Shown: positions 1-9,567 of the stretch, piece by piece
Position numbering within the stretch: the stretch's first letter is position 1
How the letters are laid out: every line of letters starts with the position of its first letter
Source: Elioraea rosea
GTDB taxonomy: Bacteria; Pseudomonadota; Alphaproteobacteria; Acetobacterales; Acetobacteraceae
Reading direction: 5' to 3'
DNA: 64,000 nucleotides
Assembly: GCF_007644105.1 (NCBI RefSeq)
Contig: NZ_VFAC01000009.1
Location: 50,860-114,859, forward strand
Notes under the pieces: model-generated
What the model was told of the DNA's origin: nothing
Seen by the model: the letters and a program-made list of their open reading frames with translations, nothing else
The model's database searches: none
Program-made: the position numbers and the translations under genes

Positions 1-89
1 CGCGCGGTGGAGCCTCTCTCCCTTCTAGCAGGGCCCCGCTCAAGCTTGATTTCGGCCTGGCTGGTTCTGCATTACGGTGTGGGCACCGT

Positions 90-1232
90 ATGCGGAGGAC
101 GACCATCCCACGACCTGTTCCCCAAGGACACGGAACGCCAACGGCTATGCGAAAGCGGCCCGGGCATGAACGCGTGTTGGATGGATTGTCCCGTGTGCCG
201 GCTTGGGGTGACGGCCGGAAGGGCGGGATCGGCATCCTCGGCGGGTCGTTCAATCCCGCGCATGAAGGCCACCGTCACATCGCGCTCGCCGCGATGAAGC
301 GGCTGGGTCTGAAAGCCGTCTGGCTGATGGTGAGCCCTGGAAATCCTTTGAAATCCAACGATGGGATGGGCGCCTTCGCCGACCGTTTGGCTTCGGCCCG
401 CGTCATGGCCGGCGGACACCCCCGCATCATCCCGACCGATATCGAGGCCCGCCTCGGCACGCGTTACACCCGCCATACTCTGCCCAAGCTCCTGCGCCGT
501 TTCCGACGGGTGCGCTTCGTTTGGTTGATGGGCGCAGACAACCAGGTCCAGATTCCGCGCTGGCAGGGCTGGACCGAGATCTTCGGAATGATTCCAGTGA
601 TCGTTTTTCCAAGGCCGGGCTGGACCCGGCCGGCGCTCGCCGGGAAGGCGACTCGGCGGATGCAACATGCCCGCCTTCCGGCGCATGCTGCCGGCGCGCT
701 GCCGCGGACGGACCCGCCTGCCTGGACCTTCTTGCCCGGCCGCGAGCACCCTGCCTCCGCCACGATGATTCGCGCGGCGCTGGCCGCGGCCCGCGGAGAG
801 GGACGGTCCGTTGCCCGCGAGGCCAAGCCGCCCGCGGTGCGTGAAAAGCGTCGTGTGGAGTTGGCGCCGGGGCGTCGCGACCGGCTCGGCGAGCGGGTCC
901 AGCTCGTCGTCGACAGCCTGGAGGCGGACAAGGCCGAGGACGTCGTGGTCATCGACCTTGCCGGTAAGGCCGACTTTGCGGATCGCATGATCGTCGCCTC
1001 TGGTCTTGCCGGGCGGCAGATCCAGGCGATGGCCGAGCATGTCGTCGAGAAGCTTGAGAAGAACGGCGCACCGCGCGTCCGCGTCGAGGGGCTCGGCGGG
1101 TCGGATTGGGTTCTGATTGATGGCGGCGACATCGTCATCCACCTGTTCCGCCCCGAGGCGCGGACGCTCTACGGCCTCGAGAAGATGTGGGGTATGGCGC
1201 TTCCGGCCGAGGACGGCGCGCGGGACCGATGA
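90..1232 (+). CDS. nadD-rsfS: NadD-RsfS fusion: nicotinate-nucleotide adenylyltransferase plus ribosomal silencing factor
   Basis: One uninterrupted 380-residue frame carries two proteins normally encoded by adjacent genes. Residues about 46-240 are NadD, which adenylates nicotinate mononucleotide in NAD synthesis: the nucleotidyltransferase signature GGSFNPAHEGH is at 51-61 and the late SATMIR motif follows. After a basic linker of about 25 residues, residues about 264-375 are RsfS (DUF143), which binds ribosomal protein L14 and blocks subunit joining; the WVLIDGGDIVIHLF and YGLEKMW stretches are typical. The start is uncertain: ATG at 90 is the longest choice, ATG at 147 is in frame, and neither has a convincing ribosome binding site. 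RlmH, often found with these genes, lies far away at 54988. Confidence 0.85.
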   Translation: MRRTTIPRPVPQGHGTPTAMRKRPGHERVLDGLSRVPAWGDGRKGGIGILGGSFNPAHEGHRHIALAAMKRLGLKAVWLMVSPGNPLKSNDGMGAFADRLASARVMAGGHPRIIPTDIEARLGTRYTRHTLPKLLRRFRRVRFVWLMGADNQVQIPRWQGWTEIFGMIPVIVFPRPGWTRPALAGKATRRMQHARLPAHAAGALPRTDPPAWTFLPGREHPASATMIRAALAAARGEGRSVAREAKPPAVREKRRVELAPGRRDRLGERVQLVVDSLEADKAEDVVVIDLAGKADFADRMIVASGLAGRQIQAMAEHVVEKLEKNGAPRVRVEGLGGSDWVLIDGGDIVIHLFRPEARTLYGLEKMWGMALPAEDGARDR

Positions 1233-1281
1233 CGGCGCCGGGTCTTGCCTCGCTGCGTCGGCGCGGCGATGGTCCGTGCCC

Positions 1282-2277
1282 ATGGCACTCCTTGTCACCG
1301 GCGCGGCCGGCTTCATCGGCTTCCACCTCTCCCGCGTGCTGCTCTCCCGTGGCGAGACGGTCGTCGGGTTCGACAGCGTCAACGAGTACTACGACCCGGC
1401 GCTGAAGGAGGCCCGGCTCTCGGTGCTCGCCGAGCATCCGGGGTTCACCTTCATCCGCGGCGACCTTGCCGACCATGAGGCCGTGCTCGCCATCGCCGAG
1501 CGGCACCCTGGCATCACCACCATCGTGCATCTCGCGGCCCAGGCAGGCGTCCGGTACGCCGAGGTGAACCCCTGGGCCTATATCGACGCCAATGCGATGG
1601 GCCAGGTCTCGATGCTCGAGCTCGCCCGCCGCCTGAAGCGCGTGACCCACTTTCTGTACGCCTCCTCCTCCTCCGTGTACGGCGGCAACACCAAGCTGCC
1701 CTTCAGCGAGACTGATCCGGTGGAGCGGCCCTACAGCCTCTATGCCGCGACAAAGCGCGGGGCGGAACTGACGGCGGCTAGCTACGCGCATCTCTACGCC
1801 GTCCCCTCGACGGGGCTCCGCTTCTTCACGGTCTACGGCCCCTGGGGGCGGCCCGACATGGCGGCCTACATGTTCGCCAAGGCGATCACCGAGGGGCGGC
1901 CCATCACTGTGTTCGGCGAGGGCAAGCTGAAGCGCGACTTCACCTATATCGACGACATCGTCGCCGGCATCCTCGGCTGCATCGATGCGGGGCCGTCAGT
2001 TGCTGCTCGGCCTGACGCCGAGGGCGGTCCGCCGCATCGCGTGTACAACCTCGGCAACCACCGTTCCGAGGTGCTGAGCCGCTACATCGCGCTGATCGAG
2101 CAGGCGCTGGGCAGGAAGGCGGTGATCGAGCACAAGCCGCGGCCGCGCGCCGACGTGCCCGAAACCTATGCCGACATCAGTCGTGCGCGCGCGGATTTCG
2201 GCTTCGAGCCGACCACCCCGATCGACCTCGGCATCCCTCGCTTCATTGCCTGGTTCCGGTCCTGGCACGGCGTCTGA
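1282..2277 (+). CDS. UDP-glucuronate 4-epimerase-like NAD-dependent epimerase/dehydratase
   Basis: This 331-residue short-chain dehydrogenase-type sugar epimerase starts directly with the Rossmann motif GAAGFIGFH. The catalytic pair is in YAATK, and VYGPWGRPDMA followed by FGEGKLKRDFTYIDD is characteristic of the UDP-glucuronate 4-epimerase branch (LpsL/WbnF-like), which makes UDP-galacturonate for surface polysaccharide. The frame is open further upstream into nadD-rsfS, but homologues begin at MALLVTGAAG, so ATG 1282 is chosen (an in-frame GTG lies at 1276). The exact sugar substrate is inferred from family resemblance. No glycosyltransferases lie next to it, so its pathway context is not visible here. 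Confidence 0.85.
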   Translation: MALLVTGAAGFIGFHLSRVLLSRGETVVGFDSVNEYYDPALKEARLSVLAEHPGFTFIRGDLADHEAVLAIAERHPGITTIVHLAAQAGVRYAEVNPWAYIDANAMGQVSMLELARRLKRVTHFLYASSSSVYGGNTKLPFSETDPVERPYSLYAATKRGAELTAASYAHLYAVPSTGLRFFTVYGPWGRPDMAAYMFAKAITEGRPITVFGEGKLKRDFTYIDDIVAGILGCIDAGPSVAARPDAEGGPPHRVYNLGNHRSEVLSRYIALIEQALGRKAVIEHKPRPRADVPETYADISRARADFGFEPTTPIDLGIPRFIAWFRSWHGV

Positions 2278-2418
2278 GGCCGCCCGATCCCTCACTGCCA
2301 CGGCCTTACGCCATCAGTTCCCTGCGCTTCTGGTGCTCACGGCCTGTAGGCAGCTGCGCGCCGGTTCTCGAAATCCGCGCCATCCTTGATGGCAGCGATC
2401 GCTCGAGCGGTCTCGGAA

Positions 2419-4176
2419 CTAGCGCGAGGCCCACCGACTGTCGGTTTCGCAGGGGGCGGGGCCGGGGCGGTCAACCATCCTGGTCGGGTAGTCGGCCTCG
2501 GTCGCGACCTTGAGATAGGCGATGATGGCCCGGCGCTCGGCCTCCGGCAGGGCAGGGCCGATCACGCCAGGCCCGCCGCCGTCGCGGAACCAGTGACCCT
2601 GGTTCGAGTTGCCCGTCTCGCGCGTGTCGAACAGCGTGCCGAACTCAAGCCTGTCGCTGCGATAGCCAACCTTCACGGGGTCGAACTCGCGGTCGCCGAC
2701 CACGAACTGCTCCGGCCGCGTGGGCGAGAGCATGTCGTGCAGCGTCGGCACCGAGCCATTGTGCAGGAACGGCGCCGTCGCCCAGATGCCGATCAGCGGC
2801 CGTGCCTTGTAGCCGCAGGGCGCGCGCACGAGGTTCTCCCGCCCGAATCCGTCGAGCGCCGCCCGGCCGGCCGCGTCTGGCGAGGGCACGAGCAGGTCGT
2901 AGGCGCGGTCCTTCACCGCCGCTGTCAGCACGCGTAAGGCCTCGGCGCCGCCGATCCGCTCGGAAATGCCGAGGCGCGAGGCGTCGTAGGTGCGCGAGGC
3001 GAAGCCGGTCGCGGCATTCGGGTCGGTGCCGATGCGGGTGAGTGGGATCACCGGCACATGCCACTCGGGCGGGTTGGCGGTGCCGCGGATCACCTGGATG
3101 CCGTGGCAGCCGGCGCAGCGCTGCCCGAAGGCGATGCGGCCCCGCTCGGCCTCGGCCGGGTCGACTGGCCCCAGGATCTCGGAGGGCCAGCGCGGTGGGC
3201 GGAGCTTGTGCAGCGTGCGCTCGATCAGGTCGATGTCCCGCACGAGTGTAGACGTGTCCCACCGCGCCGGCACCGGGATGGGCGCGCCTTCCGCGTCGAG
3301 AAACTGCGTCCGCGCGCGCACGCCGAGAGCCTCGCCCACGTTTCGCACCATCGGCTGGCGGACGGAGGCATTGTACTGCACCCAGTCGAACAGCCAGATG
3401 TCCCATACGGGCGGAAAGCTCACCGGCGCGTCGCGGACGAGTTCGTTCTCCGGCTGGTTGAGATTCTCGCCGAGCACCTGGTTGGCAATGCGCTGCAGCG
3501 CGTCGAGCCGCCCGTGTCCCTCCTTCACCACCTCGAGCCGGTCCTCCAAAGGCTTGCGCACCAGCACCCGCGCCGCGGCGGTGTCGAAGCTCCGCGCCAG
3601 GGCCTCGCGGCCCCCAGGCCAGCCCTCGCGCCGCATCACCTCGTCGAGGAACCGCTCGCGCTTCCACCCGAGCTCGGCCGTCAGGATCATCGCCTCGGCC
3701 ATCCGCCGCTGGAACGCGACCGCGTCGTGCATCGCCGAGCCGCCCTCGATGAGGATGGCGGTGCCATTATGGTTGATCTGCCCGGTATGGCAGGCCGCGC
3801 AGGTGAAGCCGACCATGCGCACCCCCTCGGGCGGCCCGCCCGGCCCGCGATGGACGTGGGTCGCGAAGCCCAAGGGGAAGCCATAGGGGTTGGTCGCGGG
3901 GTCGGAGGCAGGGTCCTTGATGAAGCGGTAGCGGGCCAGAATCTCGGGGTCCATCAGCCGGGTTTCGGAGGTCGGGCCGACCCTCAGGCTCGCCAGCCAG
4001 GAGGCCGGCATGATCTCGGTTCCCTGCGGCGTGAAGTGCAGGATGCGCCGCTCCTCCATCGTCAGCCCCTGGTCGAGCAGCACCACTCGGCTGACCGGCT
4101 GGGGGTCTCCCCCGGGGCTCGCGCAGGCGGCGAGGGCGAAGAGTGCGGCGAGGGTGAGGAGGGGACGGCGGGGCAT
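2419..4176 (-). CDS. RoxA-like di-heme cytochrome c lipoprotein (putative peroxidase/oxygenase)
   Basis: A 585-residue exported protein. A hydrophobic start ends in a lipobox with Cys18 (LAAC), so membrane anchoring is likely. Two c-type heme sites are present, CAACH at 126-130 and CAGCH at 354-358. A C-terminal [17 protein letters not shown] stretch recurs in the MauG/RoxA superfamily of di-heme peroxidases and rubber oxygenases. Spacing of the heme motifs and total length fit the RoxA-like branch better than classical bacterial cytochrome c peroxidase (about 350 residues). True rubber oxygenase activity cannot be inferred; a peroxidase or an oxidative enzyme for another substrate is equally possible. 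It is divergent from ahcY, with 209 bases between the two starts. Confidence 0.75.
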   Translation of the reverse strand: MPRRPLLTLAALFALAACASPGGDPQPVSRVVLLDQGLTMEERRILHFTPQGTEIMPASWLASLRVGPTSETRLMDPEILARYRFIKDPASDPATNPYGFPLGFATHVHRGPGGPPEGVRMVGFTCAACHTGQINHNGTAILIEGGSAMHDAVAFQRRMAEAMILTAELGWKRERFLDEVMRREGWPGGREALARSFDTAAARVLVRKPLEDRLEVVKEGHGRLDALQRIANQVLGENLNQPENELVRDAPVSFPPVWDIWLFDWVQYNASVRQPMVRNVGEALGVRARTQFLDAEGAPIPVPARWDTSTLVRDIDLIERTLHKLRPPRWPSEILGPVDPAEAERGRIAFGQRCAGCHGIQVIRGTANPPEWHVPVIPLTRIGTDPNAATGFASRTYDASRLGISERIGGAEALRVLTAAVKDRAYDLLVPSPDAAGRAALDGFGRENLVRAPCGYKARPLIGIWATAPFLHNGSVPTLHDMLSPTRPEQFVVGDREFDPVKVGYRSDRLEFGTLFDTRETGNSNQGHWFRDGGGPGVIGPALPEAERRAIIAYLKVATEADYPTRMVDRPGPAPCETDSRWASR

Positions 4177-4385
4177 GGGTCGTCACCGGCAATGGGGGCG
4201 TGAACCGCAGTCTATTGCACGGCTTCGTTGCAGCAGCATGTCAAACTTCACACGCGGGGCGTGCCGGTTGGATCGGGCCTTGCGGGTGGGCGCCCCTGCC
4301 CCATGTCCCGCGTGGCTGGTTTCCGGGGGCCTGCCGTGCTACGGCGCCGCCCGGTCTCCTTCTCATGTTCCTAAGGATCAGCGCG

Positions 4386-5807
4386 ATGCCAGACACCCCG
4401 ATTTCGGCCGCCATGACGGACTATGTGGTCAAGGACATCTCCCTGGCGGATTGGGGCCGGAAGGAGATCGCTATCGCCGAGACGGAGATGCCCGGTCTGA
4501 TGGCCATCCGCGAGGAGTACGGGAAGGCGCAGCCGCTGAAGGGCGCCCGCGTCGCCGGCTGCCTTCACATGACGATCCAGACGGCCGTGCTCATCGAGAC
4601 TCTGAAGGCGCTCGGTGCCGATGTGCGCTGGTCGTCGTGCAACATCTTCTCGACGCAGGACCATGCGGCCGCCGCGATCGCCGCTGGCGGCACTCCCGTA
4701 TTCGCCGTGAAGGGCGAGACGCTCGCGGAATACTGGGACTACGTCCGCCGCACCCTGGAATGGGACGACGGCGGCACGCCAAACATGCTGCTCGACGACG
4801 GCGGCGACATGACGCTTCTCGTCCATCACGGCCTCCGCGCCGAGCAGGGCGACACTGCCTTCCTCGACAAGCCCGAGAACGAGGAGGAGGAGGTCTTCTA
4901 CGCGCTGATCAAGCGCACGCTGACCGAGAAGCCGGGCTGGTTTGCGAAGCTCGCAGCCGACATCCGCGGCGTCTCGGAGGAGACGACCACAGGTGTGCAC
5001 CGCCTCTACCTGATGGAGAAGGACGGCAGGCTCCTGTTCCCCGCCTTCAACGTGAACGACAGCGTCACGAAATCGAAATTCGACAACCTCTACGGCTGCC
5101 GCGAGAGCCTGGTCGACGGCATTCGCCGCGGTACTGACGTGATGATGGCCGGCAAGGTCGCGGTGGTCGCCGGGTTTGGCGATGTCGGCAAGGGCTCGGC
5201 CGCCTCGCTGCGCAACGCCGGCTGCCGTGTGATTGTGACCGAGATCGACCCGATCTGCGCGCTCCAGGCGGCGATGGAGGGCTACGAGGTGGTGACGATG
5301 GAGGAAGCGGCGCCGCGCGCCGACATCTTCGTCACCGCCACCGGCAACGTCGATGTCATCACGATCGACCACATGCGCGCGATGAAGGACCGGGCGATCG
5401 TCTGCAACATCGGCCATTTCGACAGCGAGATCCAGGTCGCGGCGCTGAAAAACTTCACATGGCACAACGTCAAGCCGCAAGTCGACGAGATCGAGTTCCC
5501 CGGCGGCAAGCGCATCATCCTGCTGTCCGAGGGGCGTCTCGTGAACCTTGGCAACGCGACCGGCCACCCGAGCTTCGTGATGTCGTCCTCCTTCTCGAAC
5601 CAGACGCTGGCGCAGATCGAGCTCTGGACCAACCCGGGCAAGTACGAGCGGAAGGTCTACGTGCTGCCGAAGCGGCTCGACGAGAAGGTGGCGATGTTGC
5701 ACCTCGCGAAGCTCGGCGCGAAGCTGACGGTAATGAGTAAGAAGCAGTCCGACTACATCGGCGTCCCGCAGAACGGGCCATACAAGCCGGAAACATACCG
5801 ATACTGA
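4386..5807 (+). CDS. ahcY: S-adenosylhomocysteine hydrolase
   Basis: AhcY splits S-adenosylhomocysteine into adenosine and homocysteine and keeps methylation reactions running. The 473-residue protein shows the NAD-binding stretch [15 protein letters not shown], the substrate-pocket sequence [14 protein letters not shown], and the conserved C-terminal YKPETYRY. The frame extends upstream to a GTG at 4200, but ATG 4386 is preceded by AAGGA at 4373-4377 and starts where homologues start, so it is used. In many Alphaproteobacteria ahcY sits close to tsaE and the addBA genes. Here they are separated by about 24 kb. No SAH riboswitch consensus is seen upstream. Confidence 0.97.
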   Translation: MPDTPISAAMTDYVVKDISLADWGRKEIAIAETEMPGLMAIREEYGKAQPLKGARVAGCLHMTIQTAVLIETLKALGADVRWSSCNIFSTQDHAAAAIAAGGTPVFAVKGETLAEYWDYVRRTLEWDDGGTPNMLLDDGGDMTLLVHHGLRAEQGDTAFLDKPENEEEEVFYALIKRTLTEKPGWFAKLAADIRGVSEETTTGVHRLYLMEKDGRLLFPAFNVNDSVTKSKFDNLYGCRESLVDGIRRGTDVMMAGKVAVVAGFGDVGKGSAASLRNAGCRVIVTEIDPICALQAAMEGYEVVTMEEAAPRADIFVTATGNVDVITIDHMRAMKDRAIVCNIGHFDSEIQVAALKNFTWHNVKPQVDEIEFPGGKRIILLSEGRLVNLGNATGHPSFVMSSSFSNQTLAQIELWTNPGKYERKVYVLPKRLDEKVAMLHLAKLGAKLTVMSKKQSDYIGVPQNGPYKPETYRY

Positions 5808-5852
5808 GAATGGCCGTGGGCCTGGCGGCCGCATCAATGTTGCAGTGGCCGC

Positions 5853-6317
5853 GTGATGATGTCGGCATTGGACGGACTTTGTAGCGTGGTCACGGTGACA
5901 ACCATTGCTGCGCTGTTTGCGACGGAGTTACTATTGGGCCTGATGGTGATGTTGCCCGTGCTTGTTGCGCCCCAAGTGTTCAAGGTGCTCGATACAGCTT
6001 CCGCTGGACGTTTCCTGCGGCAGTTTTTCCCAAGCTACTACACATACTGCGGTAGTCTCGCAGCTGCCTCCGCTCTTGCTTTGCTGCCTTTGGCTTGGGA
6101 GGCGGCGGTGGTGATGGGAACCGTCACGATGGGGTTCGTCTTCGCACGCCAAGCCCTCATGCCGCGGATCAACGCGTATCGAGACATTGAACTGGCTGGC
6201 GATAGGTCGGCCAAGAAGCCCTTTGCTCGGTTGCACGGTCTATCGGTCATCCTCAACATCGGGCAGATGCTTCTGACGGCAGCGGTTCTCGCCGGTTTCG
6301 GGTTTGGTGCCTGGTAG
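5853..6317 (+). CDS. DUF4149 family small membrane protein
   Basis: A 154-residue integral membrane protein with about four hydrophobic segments, near residues 15-38, 63-82, 85-103 and 132-152. The FLRQFFPSYYTYCG stretch after the first segment is typical of DUF4149 (TMEM205-like) proteins, whose function is unknown. Start choice is open between GTG 5853 and ATG codons at 5856 and 5859; no strong ribosome binding site distinguishes them. It stands between ahcY and a TRAP binding-protein gene, with 90 bases before the latter. It is the first gene of the less GC-rich accessory stretch. Confidence 0.7.
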   Translation: MMMSALDGLCSVVTVTTIAALFATELLLGLMVMLPVLVAPQVFKVLDTASAGRFLRQFFPSYYTYCGSLAAASALALLPLAWEAAVVMGTVTMGFVFARQALMPRINAYRDIELAGDRSAKKPFARLHGLSVILNIGQMLLTAAVLAGFGFGAW

Positions 6318-6407
6318 CCATCCCGCCCTATTCATGGGGGCTTCGTTCGGATAAGCAGGTTTGCGTCTGGCGTTATCGCCATTGACCGAATAAGGGGAAC
6401 GCAAGAG

Positions 6408-7502
6408 ATGAAGCGCCGTATCTTGTTTGCGCGCGGCGCGGCTGCCGCCGCTGCCACAACTGTCCTCGCCGCGCCTGCGGTCGCGCAAGCGACGCCGGAC
6501 GTTCGTTGGCGGCTCTCGAGTGCATTCCCACGCACGTTCGATGCGCTTTTCGGGCCTGCTGATCTGATCGCCCGCCAGGTCGCGGCGATGACAGACAACA
6601 AGTTTCAGATTCGCGTCTTTCCCGCCGGAGAGATCGTTCCTCCGTTTTCGACCCTGGATGCCGCGCAGAACGGCACAGTCGAGGCGACGCACGTTCCGAA
6701 TTACTACTTCATCGGCAAGGACCCGACGCTAGCGTTCGAAACGGCATTGCCATTCGGCATGACGTATAGACAGCACAACGCCTGGTACTATCACGGCGGC
6801 GGCCAGGCTCTCCTGCGTGATGTCATGAAGGAGTACAACGTCGTTTCGATCCTTGCTGGAAACACCGGCGCGCAGATGGGAGGGTTTTTCCGAAAGGAAC
6901 TGCGTACGTCCGCCGACCTGCAGGGTCTCAAGTTTCGCATCGCTGGTTTGGGTGGCCAGATCATGGCCAAGCTCGGCGCCACGCCACAGCAGCTCGCTCT
7001 CGGAGAGGTCTATTCTGCGCTTGAGCGCGGAACGATCGATGCCGCCGAATTCGTCGGTCCGTACGACGATGAGCGCCTCGGTCTGGTTCGCGTCGCCCCC
7101 TACTACTATTTCCCGGGCTTCTGGGAAGCCAGCGCAGCACTCTCGCTCAACATTCATCTGCCGGCGTGGGAGGCTCTGCCCTCTGCCTACAAGGCCGCTC
7201 TTGAGAGCGCCTGCGCGCACGCGAATGCTGACATGGTGGCAAAGTACGACGCAGTGAACGCTGCTGCTTTGCGTCGTCTTGTTGCTGCCGGTGCTCAATT
7301 GCGGCCGTTCCCACGCGAGATCATGGCTGAGGCTTGGAAGGCGGCGCACGCTATCTACGATGAAACGGCCCAAGCAAACCCAAAGTTCGCCCGCGTCTAT
7401 GAACACTGGAAGGCTTTCCGCGATGAACAGTTCCTCTGGTTCCGTGTGGCGGAGTTGAGCTATGCGAACTTTGCCTTCACCGCGGCGCAGACCGTTCGGT
7501 AG
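6408..7502 (+). CDS. TRAP transporter periplasmic binding protein, TakP-like
   Basis: A DctP-family solute-binding protein of 364 residues with a Tat-like signal (MKRRILFARG, then an Ala-rich segment ending AVAQA). GEVYSALERGTIDAAEFVGP, followed by a Tyr-rich PYYYFPGFWE stretch, is characteristic of the TakP group, which binds 2-oxo acids in Rhodobacter. Keto-acid binding is inferred from that resemblance. The matching membrane subunits are encoded on the opposite strand and converge on this gene (7585-9550), so this importer is not one simple operon. A strong hairpin terminator follows at 7541-7567. Confidence 0.88.
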   Translation: MKRRILFARGAAAAAATTVLAAPAVAQATPDVRWRLSSAFPRTFDALFGPADLIARQVAAMTDNKFQIRVFPAGEIVPPFSTLDAAQNGTVEATHVPNYYFIGKDPTLAFETALPFGMTYRQHNAWYYHGGGQALLRDVMKEYNVVSILAGNTGAQMGGFFRKELRTSADLQGLKFRIAGLGGQIMAKLGATPQQLALGEVYSALERGTIDAAEFVGPYDDERLGLVRVAPYYYFPGFWEASAALSLNIHLPAWEALPSAYKAALESACAHANADMVAKYDAVNAAALRRLVAAGAQLRPFPREIMAEAWKAAHAIYDETAQANPKFARVYEHWKAFRDEQFLWFRVAELSYANFAFTAAQTVR

Positions 7503-7540
7503 GCACGCATCGTCAGCCGGCAAATAACATTGCGGATAGA

Positions 7541-7567
7541 AGGGGCGGTCGTTCGGCCGCCCTTTTT
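7541..7567. terminator. Rho-independent terminator between convergent TRAP genes
   Basis: An inverted repeat with GGGCGG at 7543-7548 pairing CCGCCC at 7557-7562, extended by G-U and G-C pairs around a GTTC loop, is followed by five T residues at 7563-7567 on the plus strand. It lies 39 bases after the binding-protein stop codon and 18 bases before the end of the convergent large-permease gene. The T-run favours termination of plus-strand transcripts. Confidence 0.75.
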
Positions 7568-7584
7568 CGATTCCGCGATCTGCT

Positions 7585-9003
7585 TCAGTCGAACTTGAAG
7601 GGAACTTCTTCTCCAGCAGGAGCGGATGGCACTTCGATCGAGACTGAGCCTGGATCAACGGTCGGTCCGCTCCCGATGAACGACGTCACCGTCTCCGGCC
7701 AGACGACGACGATAGCCACGAGCAGAAGCTGCAGCAGCAGGAATGGGATGGCGCCAAGATAGATTTCGCGCGTCTTCACCGAGCTCGGCGTGACGGAGCG
7801 AACGTAAAACAGCGCGAAGCCGAACGGTGGGTGCATGAATGACGTCTGCATATTCACGCAAAGCATGACACCAAACCAAATGAGGTCTATTTCCAGCGCT
7901 TTCGCAGTCGGCAAAAGAAGCGGCAATATGATGAACGCGATCTCAAAAAAATCCAGGAAGAATGCAAGTAGGAAGATGAATATATTCACGAATATGAGGA
8001 AGCCTGTTTGTCCACCGGGAAGGTCGCGGAGCAGGTCTTCGAGCCAGTGCCCGCCTTCGACGCCGGCAAAAACCAAGCTGAATACGGTTGCACCGATGAG
8101 GATGTAGACGACCATCGCCGTGATCCGCATGGTCGTCGCCATACCCTGCCAGAGCAGAGACGACGTCAAACGTCGGTTTGCTAACGCAAGTGCGATAGCT
8201 CCCACGGTACCCATCGCGCCCGCTTCGGTCGGGGTCGCGAGGCCCAGGAAGATGGTTCCCAGAACAAGAAAGATCAGGCCGAGCGATGGAATGATCGCCT
8301 GCAGGATTGTCCATCCGAGCGCGAATCCACGAAGCGTGCGGGCCGATTCCGGGAGCGGCGGCATCCTGTTCGGCGTAGTCAGCGCCACGAGCCACGTGTA
8401 GCCGAGGAAGAGCGCAGTTTGGAGGAGCGATGGTCCGATCGCGCCGAGGTACATATCGCCCACCGGCTTCCCAAGAACCTCGGCCAGGACGATCAGTACG
8501 AGTGAAGGTGGGATGACTTGAGTGATGGTCCCTGACGCCGCGATCACCCCCGTTGCATAGCGGGCGTCATAGCCTGTTCGAAGCATCGCCGGCATCGCAA
8601 TCATGCCCATGGCGAGCACCGACGCAGCGACTGTCCCTGTTATTGCACCGAGGACGGCGCCGACGAGGATCACGGCGTAGCCGAGTCCGCCAGGAAGGGA
8701 ACCGAAGAGCTGACCCATGCCTTCCAGCAGATCCTCCGCGAGCCCCGACCGCTCCAGGATCGCGCCCATCAATGTGAAAAAGGGAATGGCAAGCAGCAGT
8801 TCGTTCGCGAGGATCCCGAACACTCGCGGGGGTAGCCCCTGCAGGAATGCCGGCTGAAAGAAGCCGAGTTCGATGCCAATCAGCGCGAACGACAGACCGC
8901 AGGCGATCAAGCTGAACGCGACGGGAAAGCCAATGATGAGAAACACGATTAGGCCCGCGAACATGAGCGGTGCCATCAGATCGTAGGTCAGGAGGCTCGC
9001 CAT
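7585..9003 (-). CDS. TRAP transporter large permease subunit (DctM family)
   Basis: A 472-residue polytopic membrane protein with about 12 hydrophobic segments, forming the transport channel of a TRAP importer that uses the ion gradient. The DctM family shows in the first helices (FAGLIVFLIIGFPVAFSLI) and in the helix-rich GAVLGAITGTVAASV region. The frame is open upstream, overlapping dctQ, but ATG 9003 sits 7 bases after the dctQ stop and matches family starts, so it is used. The C-terminal tail is short and Glu/Pro-rich. It is probably co-transcribed after the RraA-family and small-permease genes. Confidence 0.88.
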   Translation of the reverse strand: MASLLTYDLMAPLMFAGLIVFLIIGFPVAFSLIACGLSFALIGIELGFFQPAFLQGLPPRVFGILANELLLAIPFFTLMGAILERSGLAEDLLEGMGQLFGSLPGGLGYAVILVGAVLGAITGTVAASVLAMGMIAMPAMLRTGYDARYATGVIAASGTITQVIPPSLVLIVLAEVLGKPVGDMYLGAIGPSLLQTALFLGYTWLVALTTPNRMPPLPESARTLRGFALGWTILQAIIPSLGLIFLVLGTIFLGLATPTEAGAMGTVGAIALALANRRLTSSLLWQGMATTMRITAMVVYILIGATVFSLVFAGVEGGHWLEDLLRDLPGGQTGFLIFVNIFIFLLAFFLDFFEIAFIILPLLLPTAKALEIDLIWFGVMLCVNMQTSFMHPPFGFALFYVRSVTPSSVKTREIYLGAIPFLLLQLLLVAIVVVWPETVTSFIGSGPTVDPGSVSIEVPSAPAGEEVPFKFD

Positions 9004-9010
9004 GCGCGCT

Positions 9011-9550
9011 CTACTGAATAGGGCGATTATAGGACGTATCGAGAGTATAGGCCCCGGCAAGAGCGGCGACTCGCTTGGCCAGTTCCGCAAGCCCTTGCAC
9101 AACCAGCAATGCAAAGCCGACGGGCAACAGGAACTTCACCGGCCACCGGAGAAGACCTCCCGGGTTGTTCGAGATCTCATTTCGCACCCAGCTTTCCCAG
9201 AAAAACGGCCAGGACAGCCAGGCGAGCAGGACCATGCCGGGAAGCAGGAAGAGCGCGATGCCGAAGAGATCGATCCAGATCCGCCCACGCTCGCCGGCCA
9301 TTGCATACAGCAAGTCGACCCGAACGTGGCCACCTCGGCGGAGGGTTTCCGCTGCGCCGAGCAGCGCCATGACGGCGAAGAGGTACCACTGGGCTTCAAG
9401 CCAGGCATTGGACGTCAGCCCAAGAGCGTATCGGCTGGCTGCGTTGCCAGCGGAAATCAAGCAGGCAGCCAGAACCGCCGCGGTCGCCAGTGCCCCGCAG
9501 GCCGCGCTGATCCCGTCAGCAGCTCGAGCGAACGCCGTAAGGGCACGCAT
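9011..9550 (-). CDS. TRAP transporter small permease subunit (DctQ family)
   Basis: This 179-residue protein has four hydrophobic segments and the DctQ hallmark AWLEAQWYLFAVMALLGAAE, followed by GGHVRVDLLY. It partners the DctM-type protein encoded immediately downstream (7-base gap) and helps to dock the binding protein. The 17-base gap to the upstream RraA-family gene suggests one transcript of order RraA, DctQ, DctM. No strong ribosome binding site precedes the ATG at 9550, consistent with translation following on from the upstream gene. Confidence 0.85.
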   Translation of the reverse strand: MRALTAFARAADGISAACGALATAAVLAACLISAGNAASRYALGLTSNAWLEAQWYLFAVMALLGAAETLRRGGHVRVDLLYAMAGERGRIWIDLFGIALFLLPGMVLLAWLSWPFFWESWVRNEISNNPGGLLRWPVKFLLPVGFALLVVQGLAELAKRVAALAGAYTLDTSYNRPIQ

Positions 9551-9567
9551 GCCGCCCGTGCCCGACT

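Noticed and set aside
4177..4385. Possible SAH riboswitch upstream of ahcY
   Set aside because: The GAGGAGCGCTGC-type core and its pairing partners are absent; only generic GC-rich hairpins are present.
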